Source of the DNA: Bacteroidaceae bacterium
Lineage (GTDB): Bacteria; Bacteroidota; Bacteroidia; Bacteroidales; Bacteroidaceae
Assembly: GCA_017448825.1 (NCBI GenBank)
Contig: JAFSKR010000032.1
Span: forward strand, 32,872-96,871
Direction: 5' to 3'
Length of the DNA stretch: 64,000 nucleotides
Position 1 is the first letter of the stretch. Each line of letters opens with the position of its first letter. A model generated the notes under the pieces. It had not been told where the DNA came from and did not search any database. It saw only the letters and a program-made list of their open reading frames with translations. Positions 1 through 7,626 of the stretch are shown here, piece after piece. A program made the position numbers and the translations under genes.

Positions 1-1
1 A

Positions 2-1117
2 GCTAAGATTACCACCATGCCATCACGCGACATTCTTTTTGCGCTCAAACTCGGCATCGGTCTCTATGACTTCAAACAAAACCTGCTGAAGAAGATATAC
101 CGCACCGACCGCAAGTATGGCGAGAAGAGCGACAATCCAGACGACGGTACCTATTACGCTTCGATTGAAACAGAATTCAAAGACCTCGACATCAATCAGC
201 CTTACATTGCCGTACCCCTCATCGAGCTTTGGGGCAAGGATATTCCTGCCACACCTGTTGACACCTTTAAGTTGGGTGCCACAATCGACATCGAGGATGT
301 TCACGTGATGTCAGCCACCTATCATCCTGATGGCTATGCCGACCCCAACCAAAACAACCAAAAGTTCTCGTTCCGCTATAAACTCTCCGTTAAAGCAGTT
401 ATCGATGAGTTGGAGAACGTGGACAAGTGGGGATACGTCTATATCACCCCAGCGGGCAAACGTCTTGCCATTCCTGCTGATGTGGAAGGAAAGGAATTCC
501 TCGACGAGAAGCACAACTTCTATCTTGACTACCCCGAGAAGGAAGTGGAAATCTATGGTTTTGTCAAATACAAAAACGACAACAAGATTTACTACATGGA
601 ATCGAAGAAGTTCAAGATTACCTATCCAGAAGAGATTTCCATGAAGATAAAAAGCTGTACATTTGAAGAAACCTTATCCGATGTGACATACGAAGACACT
701 CATTATAAATACATGACCGTCTTTAAGGTGAACTTCGACTGTACGGGTGCTGGATGGCTGAAAGTAAACACCAAAGAGGTTGGGAAAGGCTGGAAAGATT
801 GGGAAAACATCGAACCAAACAGCACATACCCTGCCGATGGTGCCAACGTGTTCACCGTATACTATTATTATGACGAGAAGGCATTCGATGGTGAATTTCG
901 TGTTTATCTTGAAGGGAATGACAGGTGGAGCGGAAAGGAGAACAAGCATATTCTCACGGATGATTACGTCCTGCTCACCAATAATGGCAAGAAATTCACG
1001 GGCTGTTCTCTCAAGACAGGCGCGCCAGAGGTGTCTCAAAGCCAGATTCGTCGGATGATGCAGAAGGAAAACGATGACACACACACTATCATCATTCGTA
1101 AAGCACAAAAGAAATAA
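2..1117 (+). CDS. Hypothetical protein, 5' end cut by window edge
   Basis: The reading frame is open to the left edge, so the Met at 17 is probably internal and the real start lies outside the window. The visible 370 residues are polar and rich in Tyr, Lys and Asp, with alternating short hydrophobic stretches typical of beta-sandwich modules. Two similar blocks seem to follow each other (around 'YKLSVKAV' and 'FKVNFDCTGAGWLKV'). No signal peptide, membrane span or catalytic motif is visible. The end is 34 bp before the next lipoprotein gene, so the two are probably co-transcribed and the product is likely an envelope or secreted protein. I do not recognise the family. Confidence 0.7.
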   Translation, partial: AKITTMPSRDILFALKLGIGLYDFKQNLLKKIYRTDRKYGEKSDNPDDGTYYASIETEFKDLDINQPYIAVPLIELWGKDIPATPVDTFKLGATIDIEDVHVMSATYHPDGYADPNQNNQKFSFRYKLSVKAVIDELENVDKWGYVYITPAGKRLAIPADVEGKEFLDEKHNFYLDYPEKEVEIYGFVKYKNDNKIYYMESKKFKITYPEEISMKIKSCTFEETLSDVTYEDTHYKYMTVFKVNFDCTGAGWLKVNTKEVGKGWKDWENIEPNSTYPADGANVFTVYYYYDEKAFDGEFRVYLEGNDRWSGKENKHILTDDYVLLTNNGKKFTGCSLKTGAPEVSQSQIRRMMQKENDDTHTIIIRKAQKK

Positions 1118-1151
1118 CCATTTTATTCATTAACTAAAAAACATTTAAAAC

Positions 1152-2150
1152 ATGAAAAAGTATCTTTTAACAATCGGGGTATGCCTGATGGGCATCGCAT
1201 TCATCCTGTCATGTAGCAAAGATGACGATAATGACAGCATCAGCACCCTACAGAAGGAGTATTTTTCCATCGAAAACGCCAACTATGTGGCAGGTTCACT
1301 TCCCTCAGCTACCACGGCAGCTTTTGACAGCCAGAACATCAGTTACAACGACCGTGCGTTGGCCGGCGGCATGAATTTCATTGTTGTCAATTCCGACACA
1401 CGCATCAAGCGTTTCTTCGTAGGCGCAAAGGGTGTCGATGGATACTGGTCGTATGCACCTGCCACTACACGTGCAGAAGATGGCAATGAAACCTACGAGT
1501 ATGAAATCCCCATCGATTACAGCACAGAACTGGACGATGACCTCGTGATGTTCATTTGTGCCGAAGAAGAGGATGGCGACATCACCCAGCCTTATGAAGC
1601 CAGCATCACCTTCGTAAGCAGTCAGTCGGGTGACCTCGAAATCAACCTCACCTTCCATCCAGCCAAAGATATTGACCTCCACCTCTACATGCCAGACGGT
1701 ACTCACATCTACTACAACAACCGTGGCGGCTATATTCAAAATGCTGACGGCACCGAGACACGCTGGGGCCTTGACCACGACTCCAATGCCGGATGCAGCA
1801 TTGACGGCCTCAACAACGAGAACATCGTTATTCCTGCAGAAGCTGTACAAGAAGGCACATACAAAGTTGTTGTCAACATGTATGAGAATTGCGATGAGGA
1901 GACAGGCGCCAGCTGGCGTATCCAAACTCGTTACCGCGATGAAATCATTAGGCCTCAGTCGGGCGCAAATCCAGCATCGGGAACTTATCCTGCTGGTGAC
2001 GGGCATGGCGACCACACAGAAGTGATGACCTTCACCATCGGAAACGCTTCTGCCAAGACCCGTGCTCCACAGTTCAACTGGCGTCCTATCCCACCCACTG
2101 AGATGGATAAAATCAAGCATGACGCAGAAGCTTATCGCAACGGCGAATAA
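1152..2150 (+). CDS. Lipoprotein with DUF2135/YfaP-like domain
   Basis: The product has 332 residues. It starts with a lipoprotein signal peptide (MKKYLLTIGVCLMG, lipobox ending LSC at about residue 21) followed by an acidic SKDDDND linker, the usual Bacteroidetes surface-export pattern. From about residue 158 to 270 it has 'DLEINLTFHPAKDIDLHLYM', 'GTHIYYNNRGG', 'WGLDHDSNAGCSIDG' and 'EGTYKVVVNMY'. This resembles the DUF2135/YfaP fold, in which an Asp-rich 'DxDLHL' strand probably binds metal. The remainder is unrecognised. It lies 34 bp after the preceding gene and ends before a strong terminator. The domain call is from pattern memory and is moderately sure; the lipoprotein call is firm. 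Confidence 0.75.
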   Translation: MKKYLLTIGVCLMGIAFILSCSKDDDNDSISTLQKEYFSIENANYVAGSLPSATTAAFDSQNISYNDRALAGGMNFIVVNSDTRIKRFFVGAKGVDGYWSYAPATTRAEDGNETYEYEIPIDYSTELDDDLVMFICAEEEDGDITQPYEASITFVSSQSGDLEINLTFHPAKDIDLHLYMPDGTHIYYNNRGGYIQNADGTETRWGLDHDSNAGCSIDGLNNENIVIPAEAVQEGTYKVVVNMYENCDEETGASWRIQTRYRDEIIRPQSGANPASGTYPAGDGHGDHTEVMTFTIGNASAKTRAPQFNWRPIPPTEMDKIKHDAEAYRNGE

Positions 2151-2178
2151 GACCTTTCCGTAAAAAAACAAACGTGAG

Positions 2179-2236
2179 AAGTGAAGAATCTAAGTTACTT
2201 GCCATCCTGATGGGGTAACTTAGATTCTTCACTTTT
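2179..2236 (+). terminator. Rho-independent terminator
   Basis: Perfect inverted repeat of about 19 bp (2180-2198 pairing with 2215-2233) with a 16-nt loop, followed by a run of T. It closes the two-gene plus-strand unit ending at 2150. Confidence 0.8.
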
Positions 2237-2243
2237 TAACGTG

Positions 2244-2311
2244 AGTTCGGTATAAGAAAATAGGAAGTCAAATGCTTTTTTTCGCGCTTGCGCGATACCT
2301 TATACCGAACT
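2244..2311. repeat. 13-bp inverted repeat with nested palindrome
   Basis: Arms agttcggtataag (2244-2256) and cttataccgaact (2299-2311) are exact inverted copies 42 bp apart. The spacer holds an eight-base T run and the palindrome tcgcgcttgcgcga (2281-2294). The unit lies in the intergenic space between convergent genes and looks like a small palindromic element, or a second terminator for the minus-strand operon. Confidence 0.55.
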
Positions 2312-2349
2312 GACGTACTTTTTACATGATTGTCAAGTTGCTCACTTCG

Positions 2350-2817
2350 TCATTCCGTCATCTTCATCACGTCGTCGAGGGTAAAGGTGCCAGAGAACAC
2401 GATGACGGACACTTCGCCTTCTTCGTCGGTGAGCATCACGACAGCCGATTGCTGCTTACCCTCATGGTGGTAGATGCGCACTTTCTCATCGTCATCGTCC
2501 ACTTGCATGAGGAGTTCGTACTTGCCCTGCTTGATGATGGCTTGGATATCAGCCTTCAAACGAGCAGCCGCTGCCTTGTCTTCAGAGGTGATGATTTGGA
2601 TGCCACTCAGTTTGTTCATGATGCTCTTGGTGTCCACCCCCGGCACGGAAGGGGCTGCCATTTTGCCTGCCAAACGAAGCATATACTTGGAGATAAACAC
2701 GTAGGTCACATTCTTGGTGTCGGCATATTTCTCAAACTCCTTCACTTGGGCGTTGGCTTGGATGGTAGCCACCATCATGGCCAAACAAAGAAGTATTTTG
2801 ACAGTTTTCTGTTTCAT
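2350..2817 (-). CDS. DUF4252 domain-containing secreted protein
   Basis: The product has 155 residues and a cleavable signal peptide (MKQKTVKILLCLAMMVA ending in ANA-Q). The mature part has the DUF4252 layout: 'EFEKYADTKNVTYVFISKYM', a central 'IQIITSEDK', the 'YELLMQVDDDDEKVRIYHHE' strand pair and a C-terminal 'VIVFSGTFTLDDVMKM'. DUF4252 proteins occur in Bacteroidales next to ECF sigma factors; their biochemical role is not known to me. It is the last gene of the sigma-factor operon, 1 bp after the anti-sigma-like gene. A second DUF4252 gene opens the operon, so the two paralogues bracket it. Confidence 0.85.
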   Translation of the reverse strand: MKQKTVKILLCLAMMVATIQANAQVKEFEKYADTKNVTYVFISKYMLRLAGKMAAPSVPGVDTKSIMNKLSGIQIITSEDKAAAARLKADIQAIIKQGKYELLMQVDDDDEKVRIYHHEGKQQSAVVMLTDEEGEVSVIVFSGTFTLDDVMKMTE

Positions 2818-2818
2818 T

Positions 2819-3367
2819 TTATTTCAATACTTTTAGTTGTTCGTTGAGTGTCTGTTCTGTTTTGTCGGTCAGGGCTTTCGCCTTCTCCAGATGCCCCATG
2901 CCTTTGTTGAGGTTGGCGGCCAGGAGGTTGAGCGCGCGTTCCGCTTCCTGTTGGGCAAGAAGTGGGTCATGATAGGTGTCCTGCTCGGCGAAGTTGACAG
3001 GAGTGTCTTGACTGAGGAAGTAATAACCCAATCCAAAGAGCAAGGCGATGGATGCTGCTGCAAGCCAAGCAGACCCTCTCTTTAACCCTCTCTCTTTATG
3101 GAGAGGGAGTCCATGCGGCTTGCTTCCCAATGACAAAGACTCCGGATGGTTCTCCCCATAGAGGGGGAGATGTCCGCAGGACAGAGGGGGTCTTTTCTCT
3201 GCCTGTTCCCATTCATCGATTTTCCTCTCAAGTCGTTCCTCCAATCCTTCTGGGATGGGGATGTTCTCTAAATCTTTCAAATTCAGTTGACTTTGTCTTC
3301 TTCCTTCTCGCTCGGCATAGCTCAAGCAAGCTTGGCTCTGCTCTCGCTCGTTCGTCAGTTCGTCCAT
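2819..3367 (-). CDS. Anti-sigma-factor-like single-pass membrane protein
   Basis: The product has 182 residues: a charged N-terminal part with 'LEERLERKIDEWEQAEK' helices, one membrane span ('AWLAAASIALLFGLGYYFL', about residues 99-117), then an extracytoplasmic tail. It overlaps the sigma-factor gene by 13 bp, and its size and topology fit the membrane protein that usually follows ECF sigma factors in Bacteroidales. No classic zinc anti-sigma motif is visible, so the anti-sigma role is an inference. About 40 residues just before the membrane span (Pro/Leu/Gly/His-rich, around 'CGHLPLYGEN' and 'HGLPLHKERG') look like the translation of a dispersed palindromic DNA element rather than native protein; see the repeat entry. 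Confidence 0.7.
   Translation of the reverse strand: MDELTNEREQSQACLSYAEREGRRQSQLNLKDLENIPIPEGLEERLERKIDEWEQAEKRPPLSCGHLPLYGENHPESLSLGSKPHGLPLHKERGLKRGSAWLAAASIALLFGLGYYFLSQDTPVNFAEQDTYHDPLLAQQEAERALNLLAANLNKGMGHLEKAKALTDKTEQTLNEQLKVLK
3069..3195. repeat. Palindromic element inserted in a coding frame
   Basis: The stretch contains nested palindromes (for example a ctcccc...ggggag hairpin in 3152-3177 and a ccctctc...gagaggg hairpin around 3086-3108). Positions 3152-3188 match 38854-38890 at 30 of 37 bases when compared in opposite orientation. The element is translated in frame within the anti-sigma-like gene and adds a low-complexity segment. The exact ends are my estimate. Confidence 0.6.
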
Positions 3368-3867
3368 GTTTGGGTGAGTTTTTGGAATTGTTGTTTCAGT
3401 TTCTGTCTCGCTCGCATCACGATGATGCGGATGTTGCCCTGCGAGAGTCCTGTGTCTCGCTCAATCTCTTCGTAGGAGCGTTCTTCCACCAGATGCATTC
3501 GGAGGATGTTTCCGTCCCTTTCGGGCAACTGCTGGATGAGTCCTTCCATCTGCGATGCCTCGTCTTGGGAGTCGATTTGGCGGTCAAGCCCTCGTTCGTC
3601 GGGCGGTTCTGCCGCTTCTTCCAATTCGGTGGAGGTGTCTATGCGTTTCAACCTTCGCTGGTCGCGGAAAAGGTTTCGCATCAGCGTCACGAGATAGGCT
3701 TCCGTCACTGCCTCATCCTTCAGGTCATCCCGCTTCTGCCAGAGCCTAAGGTACGTGTCCTGAAGCAGGTCTTCGGCATCCTGCGCATTTCCCGTCATCC
3801 GATAAGCCACCCGATAGAGCAGCCTATGGTAAGGCATGTACCGTTGCTTGAACTCTCGTGCGTCCAT
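3355..3867 (-). CDS. ECF-type RNA polymerase sigma factor
   Basis: The product has 170 residues, normal for the ECF sigma-70 family. Region 2 is at about residues 10-75 ('YMPYHRLLYRVAYRMTGNAQ', 'AEDLLQDTYLRLW'). Region 4 is at about 112-165 ('LIQQLPERDGNILRMHLVEE', 'SYEEIERDTGLSQGNIRI'), with the helix-turn-helix used for -35 recognition. It is third in a five-gene minus-strand operon: 7 bp after the 3874 gene and overlapping the anti-sigma-like gene by 13 bp. It probably directs transcription of this envelope-protein operon under its membrane partner's control. The stimulus cannot be told from sequence. Confidence 0.93.
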   Translation of the reverse strand: MDAREFKQRYMPYHRLLYRVAYRMTGNAQDAEDLLQDTYLRLWQKRDDLKDEAVTEAYLVTLMRNLFRDQRRLKRIDTSTELEEAAEPPDERGLDRQIDSQDEASQMEGLIQQLPERDGNILRMHLVEERSYEEIERDTGLSQGNIRIIVMRARQKLKQQFQKLTQTWTN

Positions 3868-3873
3868 GTGAAG

Positions 3874-4674
3874 TTACTTCGTCTCCTTCTTCGTATCCGT
3901 GTATTCGATGACCACCGTTCTGTCCGTACGGGGATATTTCTCTTTCACCATCTTGCCCACCACCCACGTTTCGCTGTCCCATCGGATGCCGTTGGAAATC
4001 ATGTAATTTCTCACTTCTTCAACAGAATGGAAATAGGGATGCTCTACACCATTGATGACAAACAGTGCCTTGCCATTCTTCACCTCTTCCAACGCCTTGT
4101 TCATGTCAATCAGGTTGCCGTCCTCGTCTCCTTCCTCATTGTCAAAGCTAATCATCTCGCCATTGAACAAAGCTGCCAACATCTTGTCCTTCGGCATCTT
4201 GCAATCCAGATGACCCAATGCCACCTTGTTCCAGATGTCCCAACGCAGGAGGAGGTCGCTAATCATTTTGCCGCTCACCTTTCCATACACCGTGAGTTGA
4301 TACTTGGGGGCGAAAGCTTGATTCCACAGTTGTCCGAGAATGGATGCGGAGTCGTTGGGTTCCTTGTTGTCATTCTGCACGAAGAGCATCTCATAGCCTT
4401 TCAGCGACTGGATGTCGGCATCCAACGTCTGCAACTGCTCATCGTCAAGCGTCAGCTGTACCTGCTCACACGTTTTCAGACTTTTCATCACCATGTTGTA
4501 GTCTTTTTTGCTGATGCCCTTGTTCGCCTCCAACGTCTTGCGGAAATCGGCCGTTGTCTCCTCATACTCGGCACCCGGCACTGCCTTCCACTTCGCCATC
4601 AGCTTCTCGGCTGTCTGTCCCAGCGCGCTGCCTACACAAAGCAGCATCGCCATTGATAACATCATCTTTTTCAT
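3874..4674 (-). CDS. Secreted protein of the sigma-factor operon, unknown function
   Basis: I chose the Met at 4674 because it begins a clean signal peptide (MKKMMLSMAMLLCVGSALG-Q). An upstream Met at 4701 would overlap the previous gene and add nine charged residues. The mature protein, about 245 residues, is mixed alpha/beta with Trp- and Lys-rich segments ('LMAKWKAVPGAEYEE', 'MISDLLLRWDIWNKV', 'FVINGVEHPYFHSVEEV'). Parts recall the DUF4252 neighbours (the 'LQTLDADIQSLKGYEMLFVQ' stretch), so it may be a diverged relative. I do not recognise a named domain. The operon position argues that it belongs to the same envelope response. Confidence 0.75.
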   Translation of the reverse strand: MKKMMLSMAMLLCVGSALGQTAEKLMAKWKAVPGAEYEETTADFRKTLEANKGISKKDYNMVMKSLKTCEQVQLTLDDEQLQTLDADIQSLKGYEMLFVQNDNKEPNDSASILGQLWNQAFAPKYQLTVYGKVSGKMISDLLLRWDIWNKVALGHLDCKMPKDKMLAALFNGEMISFDNEEGDEDGNLIDMNKALEEVKNGKALFVINGVEHPYFHSVEEVRNYMISNGIRWDSETWVVGKMVKEKYPRTDRTVVIEYTDTKKETK

Positions 4675-4690
4675 ACTCCTTAGGGGCTTC

Positions 4691-5194
4691 TTAGTCCTCA
4701 TTAGCTTGTTGTTCCATCAGCTTGGCGATGTCGAGCGTTCCTTCAATCACGACCAGCACGGTCTCCTGATCTTCTTCACCCTCCACAAAAACGATGTTCT
4801 GGGTTTTGCCGTCTTCGTGCGACTGACTGATTTTCACTTTTGCCTCACCTTCAGTCATGTCAATCAGCGAGTGGTATTCCTCTTTCTTCAAAAGTGCCAG
4901 CACTCCCTTTTTCAGTTTCGTGGCAGCCTTTCCCTGCTTGCAGGTGAAGACCTTCACGTCGTCCACTTGGCGGAGGATTTCACCACTGGCATCACCAATG
5001 ATGATGTTGTCACCATTCTTGATGGACTCTCCATTTTTGGCAGCAAGCTCTATCATGTTTTTGTCCACATGAACATACTCCACACCCTTGATGTTGGCAA
5101 ACTTATCAAAGTCGTTCGTTTGTGCCCCTGCACTCAGAGCGAGACACACCGCAGCGAGACACACCGCCATCTTCTTGAATAATAATGTACACAT
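4691..5194 (-). CDS. DUF4252 domain-containing secreted protein
   Basis: The signal peptide ends around 'LAAVCLALSAGAQT'. I use the Met at 5194; Mets at 5224 and 5170 are alternatives. The mature part follows the DUF4252 pattern: 'DFDKFANIKGVEYVHVDKNM', 'VKVFTCKQGKAATKLKKGV', 'YHSLIDMTEGEAKVKI' and the C-terminal 'VIEGTLDIAKLM'. It is the first gene of the ECF sigma operon and a paralogue of the protein at 2350-2817. DUF4252 function is unknown to me. The long spacer upstream holds a 23-bp tandem palindromic repeat that could affect its expression. Confidence 0.82.
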   Translation of the reverse strand: MCTLLFKKMAVCLAAVCLALSAGAQTNDFDKFANIKGVEYVHVDKNMIELAAKNGESIKNGDNIIIGDASGEILRQVDDVKVFTCKQGKAATKLKKGVLALLKKEEYHSLIDMTEGEAKVKISQSHEDGKTQNIVFVEGEEDQETVLVVIEGTLDIAKLMEQQANED

Positions 5195-5373
5195 AATAGC
5201 ATTTACAATTTTACGATTAAACAATTTACGATTTTTGTTAGAATTAGAAGTTGCATCGATGAACCCTTCTATCTGTACAAACGAGACTTCTGAATGGTTT
5301 GTTACAACAACGGCAACAATTTTTCATGAAAAAAGAACATACGCGAGATACCTTCTTTCAACACCTCAAAACA

Positions 5374-5512
5374 GGTATGAGTCTTACCCTTATTGGGGTA
5401 TGAGTCTTACCCTTATTGGGGTATGAGTCACACCCCTATGGAGGTGTGAGTCACACCGCTTTGGAGGTATGAGTCACACCGCTTTGGAGGTGTGAGTCAC
5501 ACCGCTTTTGGA
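5374..5512. repeat. Tandem array of six 23-bp palindromic units
   Basis: Units start at 5374, 5397, 5420, 5443, 5466 and 5489 (the last is 24 bp). Each contains a version of ggtgtgagtcacacc, a perfect 7+7 palindrome around a central g in the best units. The first two units carry 'tcttaccc' instead of 'tcacaccc' and lose part of the symmetry. No spacers separate the units, so this is not a CRISPR array. It sits between the divergent genes at 5194 and 5812. Confidence 0.9.
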
Positions 5513-5681
5513 GTAGCGAGAAGAGGGACTTGACGCACTTCCTTTCCACAGATTGCAAAGATAGGCAAATCACCCAACCGCAGAAAGGTTTTCCTACAAA
5601 TAATAGCATTATTCCTACTGTTTTCTCATAAAAATGTAGTACCTTTGCTCTCGTAACAAAATAACAAACTAAAAATTGAGC

Positions 5682-5815
5682 ATGAAAAGGAAGAATCTTT
5701 CTATGGAATCATCGCCATACTGTGTGTATGCATGGTGAGTAGCACATTGTGCAGCAAAGATGAAAGAATAGCCAACCGCCTCAAAGAACAACCATTAAAA
5801 ACAAAACAAATATGA
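5682..5815 (+). pseudogene. Frameshifted small lipoprotein remnant
   Basis: From the ATG at 5682 the first six codons read MKRKNL. A shift of one base near 5700 then gives 'YGIIAILCVCMVSST-LCSKD', a lipoprotein signal peptide with lipobox and the usual SKDE start of a mature lipoprotein. That frame ends in TGA at 5813-5815, overlapping the ATG of the next gene (ATGA). Unshifted, the ATG gives only 14 codons. It is probably a decayed short lipoprotein gene, or a duplicated 5' end, co-transcribed with the gene at 5812. An uncorrected sequence error cannot be excluded. Confidence 0.4.
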
Positions 5816-6423
5816 AAAAGATTATTTCGATTTTCAATCTTGTCGCAGTGCTGGGACTCTGCGCAATGTTCACGTCATGTAGAGATGATGACACTGAAGA
5901 AGCCATGATTCTGTCAGGTCAATGGCAAGGCAACTGGGGCATGTACTATGAAGTGGAAGACCCGTGGGGCAACATCGTCGCCTTCGATTCCTACGACACC
6001 GACATCGTCTTCTACCCTGACTACGACTATGCCACCCACGGTTACGGCTATCAGGTCGATTGGTACAACGAAGGGCCTTATTCCCGAATGAGTTACCGCT
6101 TCGACTGGAGCATCAACAACGGTGTGATTCGGCTAAGCTATCCTGGCTACCCCGAGTACAACACAAGCATCCGTGACTACCGTATCAACAACAACCGCTT
6201 CACGGGGTATTTCAGCACAGGAACAGAGCCGTTCTATCTGAACAAGATTGCCGACTACTACAACTGGTCGTACTACTACGATTGGGAATACCACTACTGG
6301 GTGTATGACTCATGGAGCTGGGATTACTACTATACCAAGACACGCGGCACGGCACCAACAGGCGACACACCAACGGCAGAAAACCGCATCGTGAAGATTG
6401 GTAGCCGATTGGCTGAAAAGTGA
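5812..6423 (+). CDS. Tyr/Trp-rich lipoprotein, unknown function
   Basis: The product has 203 residues. The signal peptide ends in lipobox FTSC at about residue 24, followed by RDDDTEE, a surface-lipoprotein-like acidic start. The first half has a small beta-barrel feel: 'LSGQWQGNWGMYYEVED', 'YRFDWSINNGVIRLSYPG' and 'FTGYFSTGTEPFYLNKI' resemble lipocalin-like lipoproteins in which a GxW strand opens the barrel. The C-terminal part is strikingly aromatic ('YNWSYYYDWEYHYWVYD', 'SWSWDYYY'). The family is unrecognised. Its start overlaps the frameshifted lipoprotein remnant by four bases, and its 3' end runs into a very long perfect inverted repeat. Confidence 0.8.
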   Translation: MKKIISIFNLVAVLGLCAMFTSCRDDDTEEAMILSGQWQGNWGMYYEVEDPWGNIVAFDSYDTDIVFYPDYDYATHGYGYQVDWYNEGPYSRMSYRFDWSINNGVIRLSYPGYPEYNTSIRDYRINNNRFTGYFSTGTEPFYLNKIADYYNWSYYYDWEYHYWVYDSWSWDYYYTKTRGTAPTGDTPTAENRIVKIGSRLAEK

Positions 6424-6433
6424 AAGTGAAAAA

Positions 6434-6530
6434 CTAAAAACTATAAACTAAAAACTAAAAGTGAAAGTTACCTCTGCCTCTTATTGACAGAACATTCTTT
6501 CACTTTTAGTTTTTAGTTTATAGTTTTTAG
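6434..6530. terminator. 34-bp perfect inverted repeat, bidirectional terminator
   Basis: Positions 6434-6467 pair perfectly with 6497-6530 around a 29-nt loop. The arms are built from repeats of 'ctaaaaact' ending in gtgaaag. It lies exactly between the convergent genes ending at 6423 and 6541, and each strand is A/T-rich past its stem, so it can stop transcription in both directions. Confidence 0.75.
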
Positions 6531-6540
6531 CTTTTAGTTT

Positions 6541-7617
6541 TTACTTTTCAGCCAGCCGTTTCAAGTGGCATAACAGCAGATTGCCCTCTTCGTCGCGGAG
6601 GTGCATTCCCCCACCCTCGCAGTAACGGAACATCTTGCAGTCGGCACATTCCCCCTGCTTCATCCAGTCACGATTGCGATAAGACTCGAAGCGGTTTTCC
6701 CACACATCCCAGAAGTTTTCCTTGTAGATGTTGCCCTGATAGTACTTGCCCCGGATGCTGGTGCAAGCCGAGATGTTGCCGTCTATCAAGATGGAAGCCA
6801 CGCTGATGCCAGCAGCACAATGGTAAAGATGGTCACGCACCTTGCCTTCGTATTCACCCAGGAAACCCTCACACGCAAAACTTGTGTGCACCTTTCCCTC
6901 TTGGCGACACGCAATGATGAACTCCATCACTTGGCGAAACTGCTCATCGGAGATTTGCAGGTCGGGATGCTGCTTGGCACGACCTGCCGGAAAGATGGTG
7001 AAAAGTCGCCAGTCGCGCACACCTGCCTCGTAAAGCATCTCCTTCAACTGAGGCAGATAGTTGACATTACGGTTGTTCACACACGTCACCACATCCCATA
7101 CCACGGAGCGTTGCCCTGCCAACAAGCGGATGGCCCGCATAGCGTTCTTGAAGCTGCTTTCATGCCCACGCATCCAGTTGTGGTCGTCCTCCATACCATC
7201 AAGACTCACCGCCATGCTCCGCAAACCCGAAGCACACAGCCGCTTGAACCGTTCCTCGGTCAGTGCCATGCCATTGGTCACCATTCCCCACGGATATTCA
7301 CGTTTGTAGAGCGCCAAGCCCACATCTTCAATGTCCTTGCGCACCAATGGCTCACCACCCGAGATGATGATGAGCACCTCATGTGGATTGACATGGGGCG
7401 TCACCTGTTCGTCAATGACCCGCAGGAAGTCTTCGGCTGGCATATCGGGAGTCAGCTCTTCCATCTTGCAGTCGCTGCCACAATGCTTGCACTTCAGATT
7501 GCAGCGCAGGGTGCATTCCCAAAACAGTTGCCTCAGGGGATGCAGTTTCACCTTGTTCTGGCGCAGTTGGCGTTCCAGTTCCAAGCCCATTTTTTGTCTG
7601 ATGGATAGTTTTGACAT
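6541..7617 (-). CDS. Radical SAM/SPASM enzyme of the rSAM-lipoprotein system
   Basis: The product has 358 residues. The radical SAM cluster motif CxxxCxxC is Cys39-Cys43-Cys46 inside 'FWECTLRCNLKCKHCGSDC', followed by 'IISGGEPLVRKD' and 'VSLDGMEDDHNWMRG'. A SPASM region follows in the C-terminal third with Cys in 'LYHCAAG', 'ISACTSIRG', 'GECADCKMFRYCEGGG' and 'LLCHLKR', expected to bind auxiliary iron-sulfur clusters. SPASM enzymes mature peptides. The gene directly follows three tandem small lipoprotein genes with shared MYG motifs, which matches the Bacteroidetes rSAM/lipoprotein pairing (TIGR04133 with TIGR04134, as I recall those models). I infer that it modifies these lipoproteins in the cytosol before export. 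The chemistry is unknown. Confidence 0.88.
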   Translation of the reverse strand: MSKLSIRQKMGLELERQLRQNKVKLHPLRQLFWECTLRCNLKCKHCGSDCKMEELTPDMPAEDFLRVIDEQVTPHVNPHEVLIIISGGEPLVRKDIEDVGLALYKREYPWGMVTNGMALTEERFKRLCASGLRSMAVSLDGMEDDHNWMRGHESSFKNAMRAIRLLAGQRSVVWDVVTCVNNRNVNYLPQLKEMLYEAGVRDWRLFTIFPAGRAKQHPDLQISDEQFRQVMEFIIACRQEGKVHTSFACEGFLGEYEGKVRDHLYHCAAGISVASILIDGNISACTSIRGKYYQGNIYKENFWDVWENRFESYRNRDWMKQGECADCKMFRYCEGGGMHLRDEEGNLLLCHLKRLAEK

Positions 7618-7626
7618 ACCCTCCTA

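Noticed and set aside
3052-4656. A 534-codon open frame on the plus strand
   Set aside because: It lies opposite three well-supported minus-strand genes (anti-sigma-like, sigma factor, secreted protein), has no domain and is His/Leu/Val/Arg-rich like other antisense frames here.
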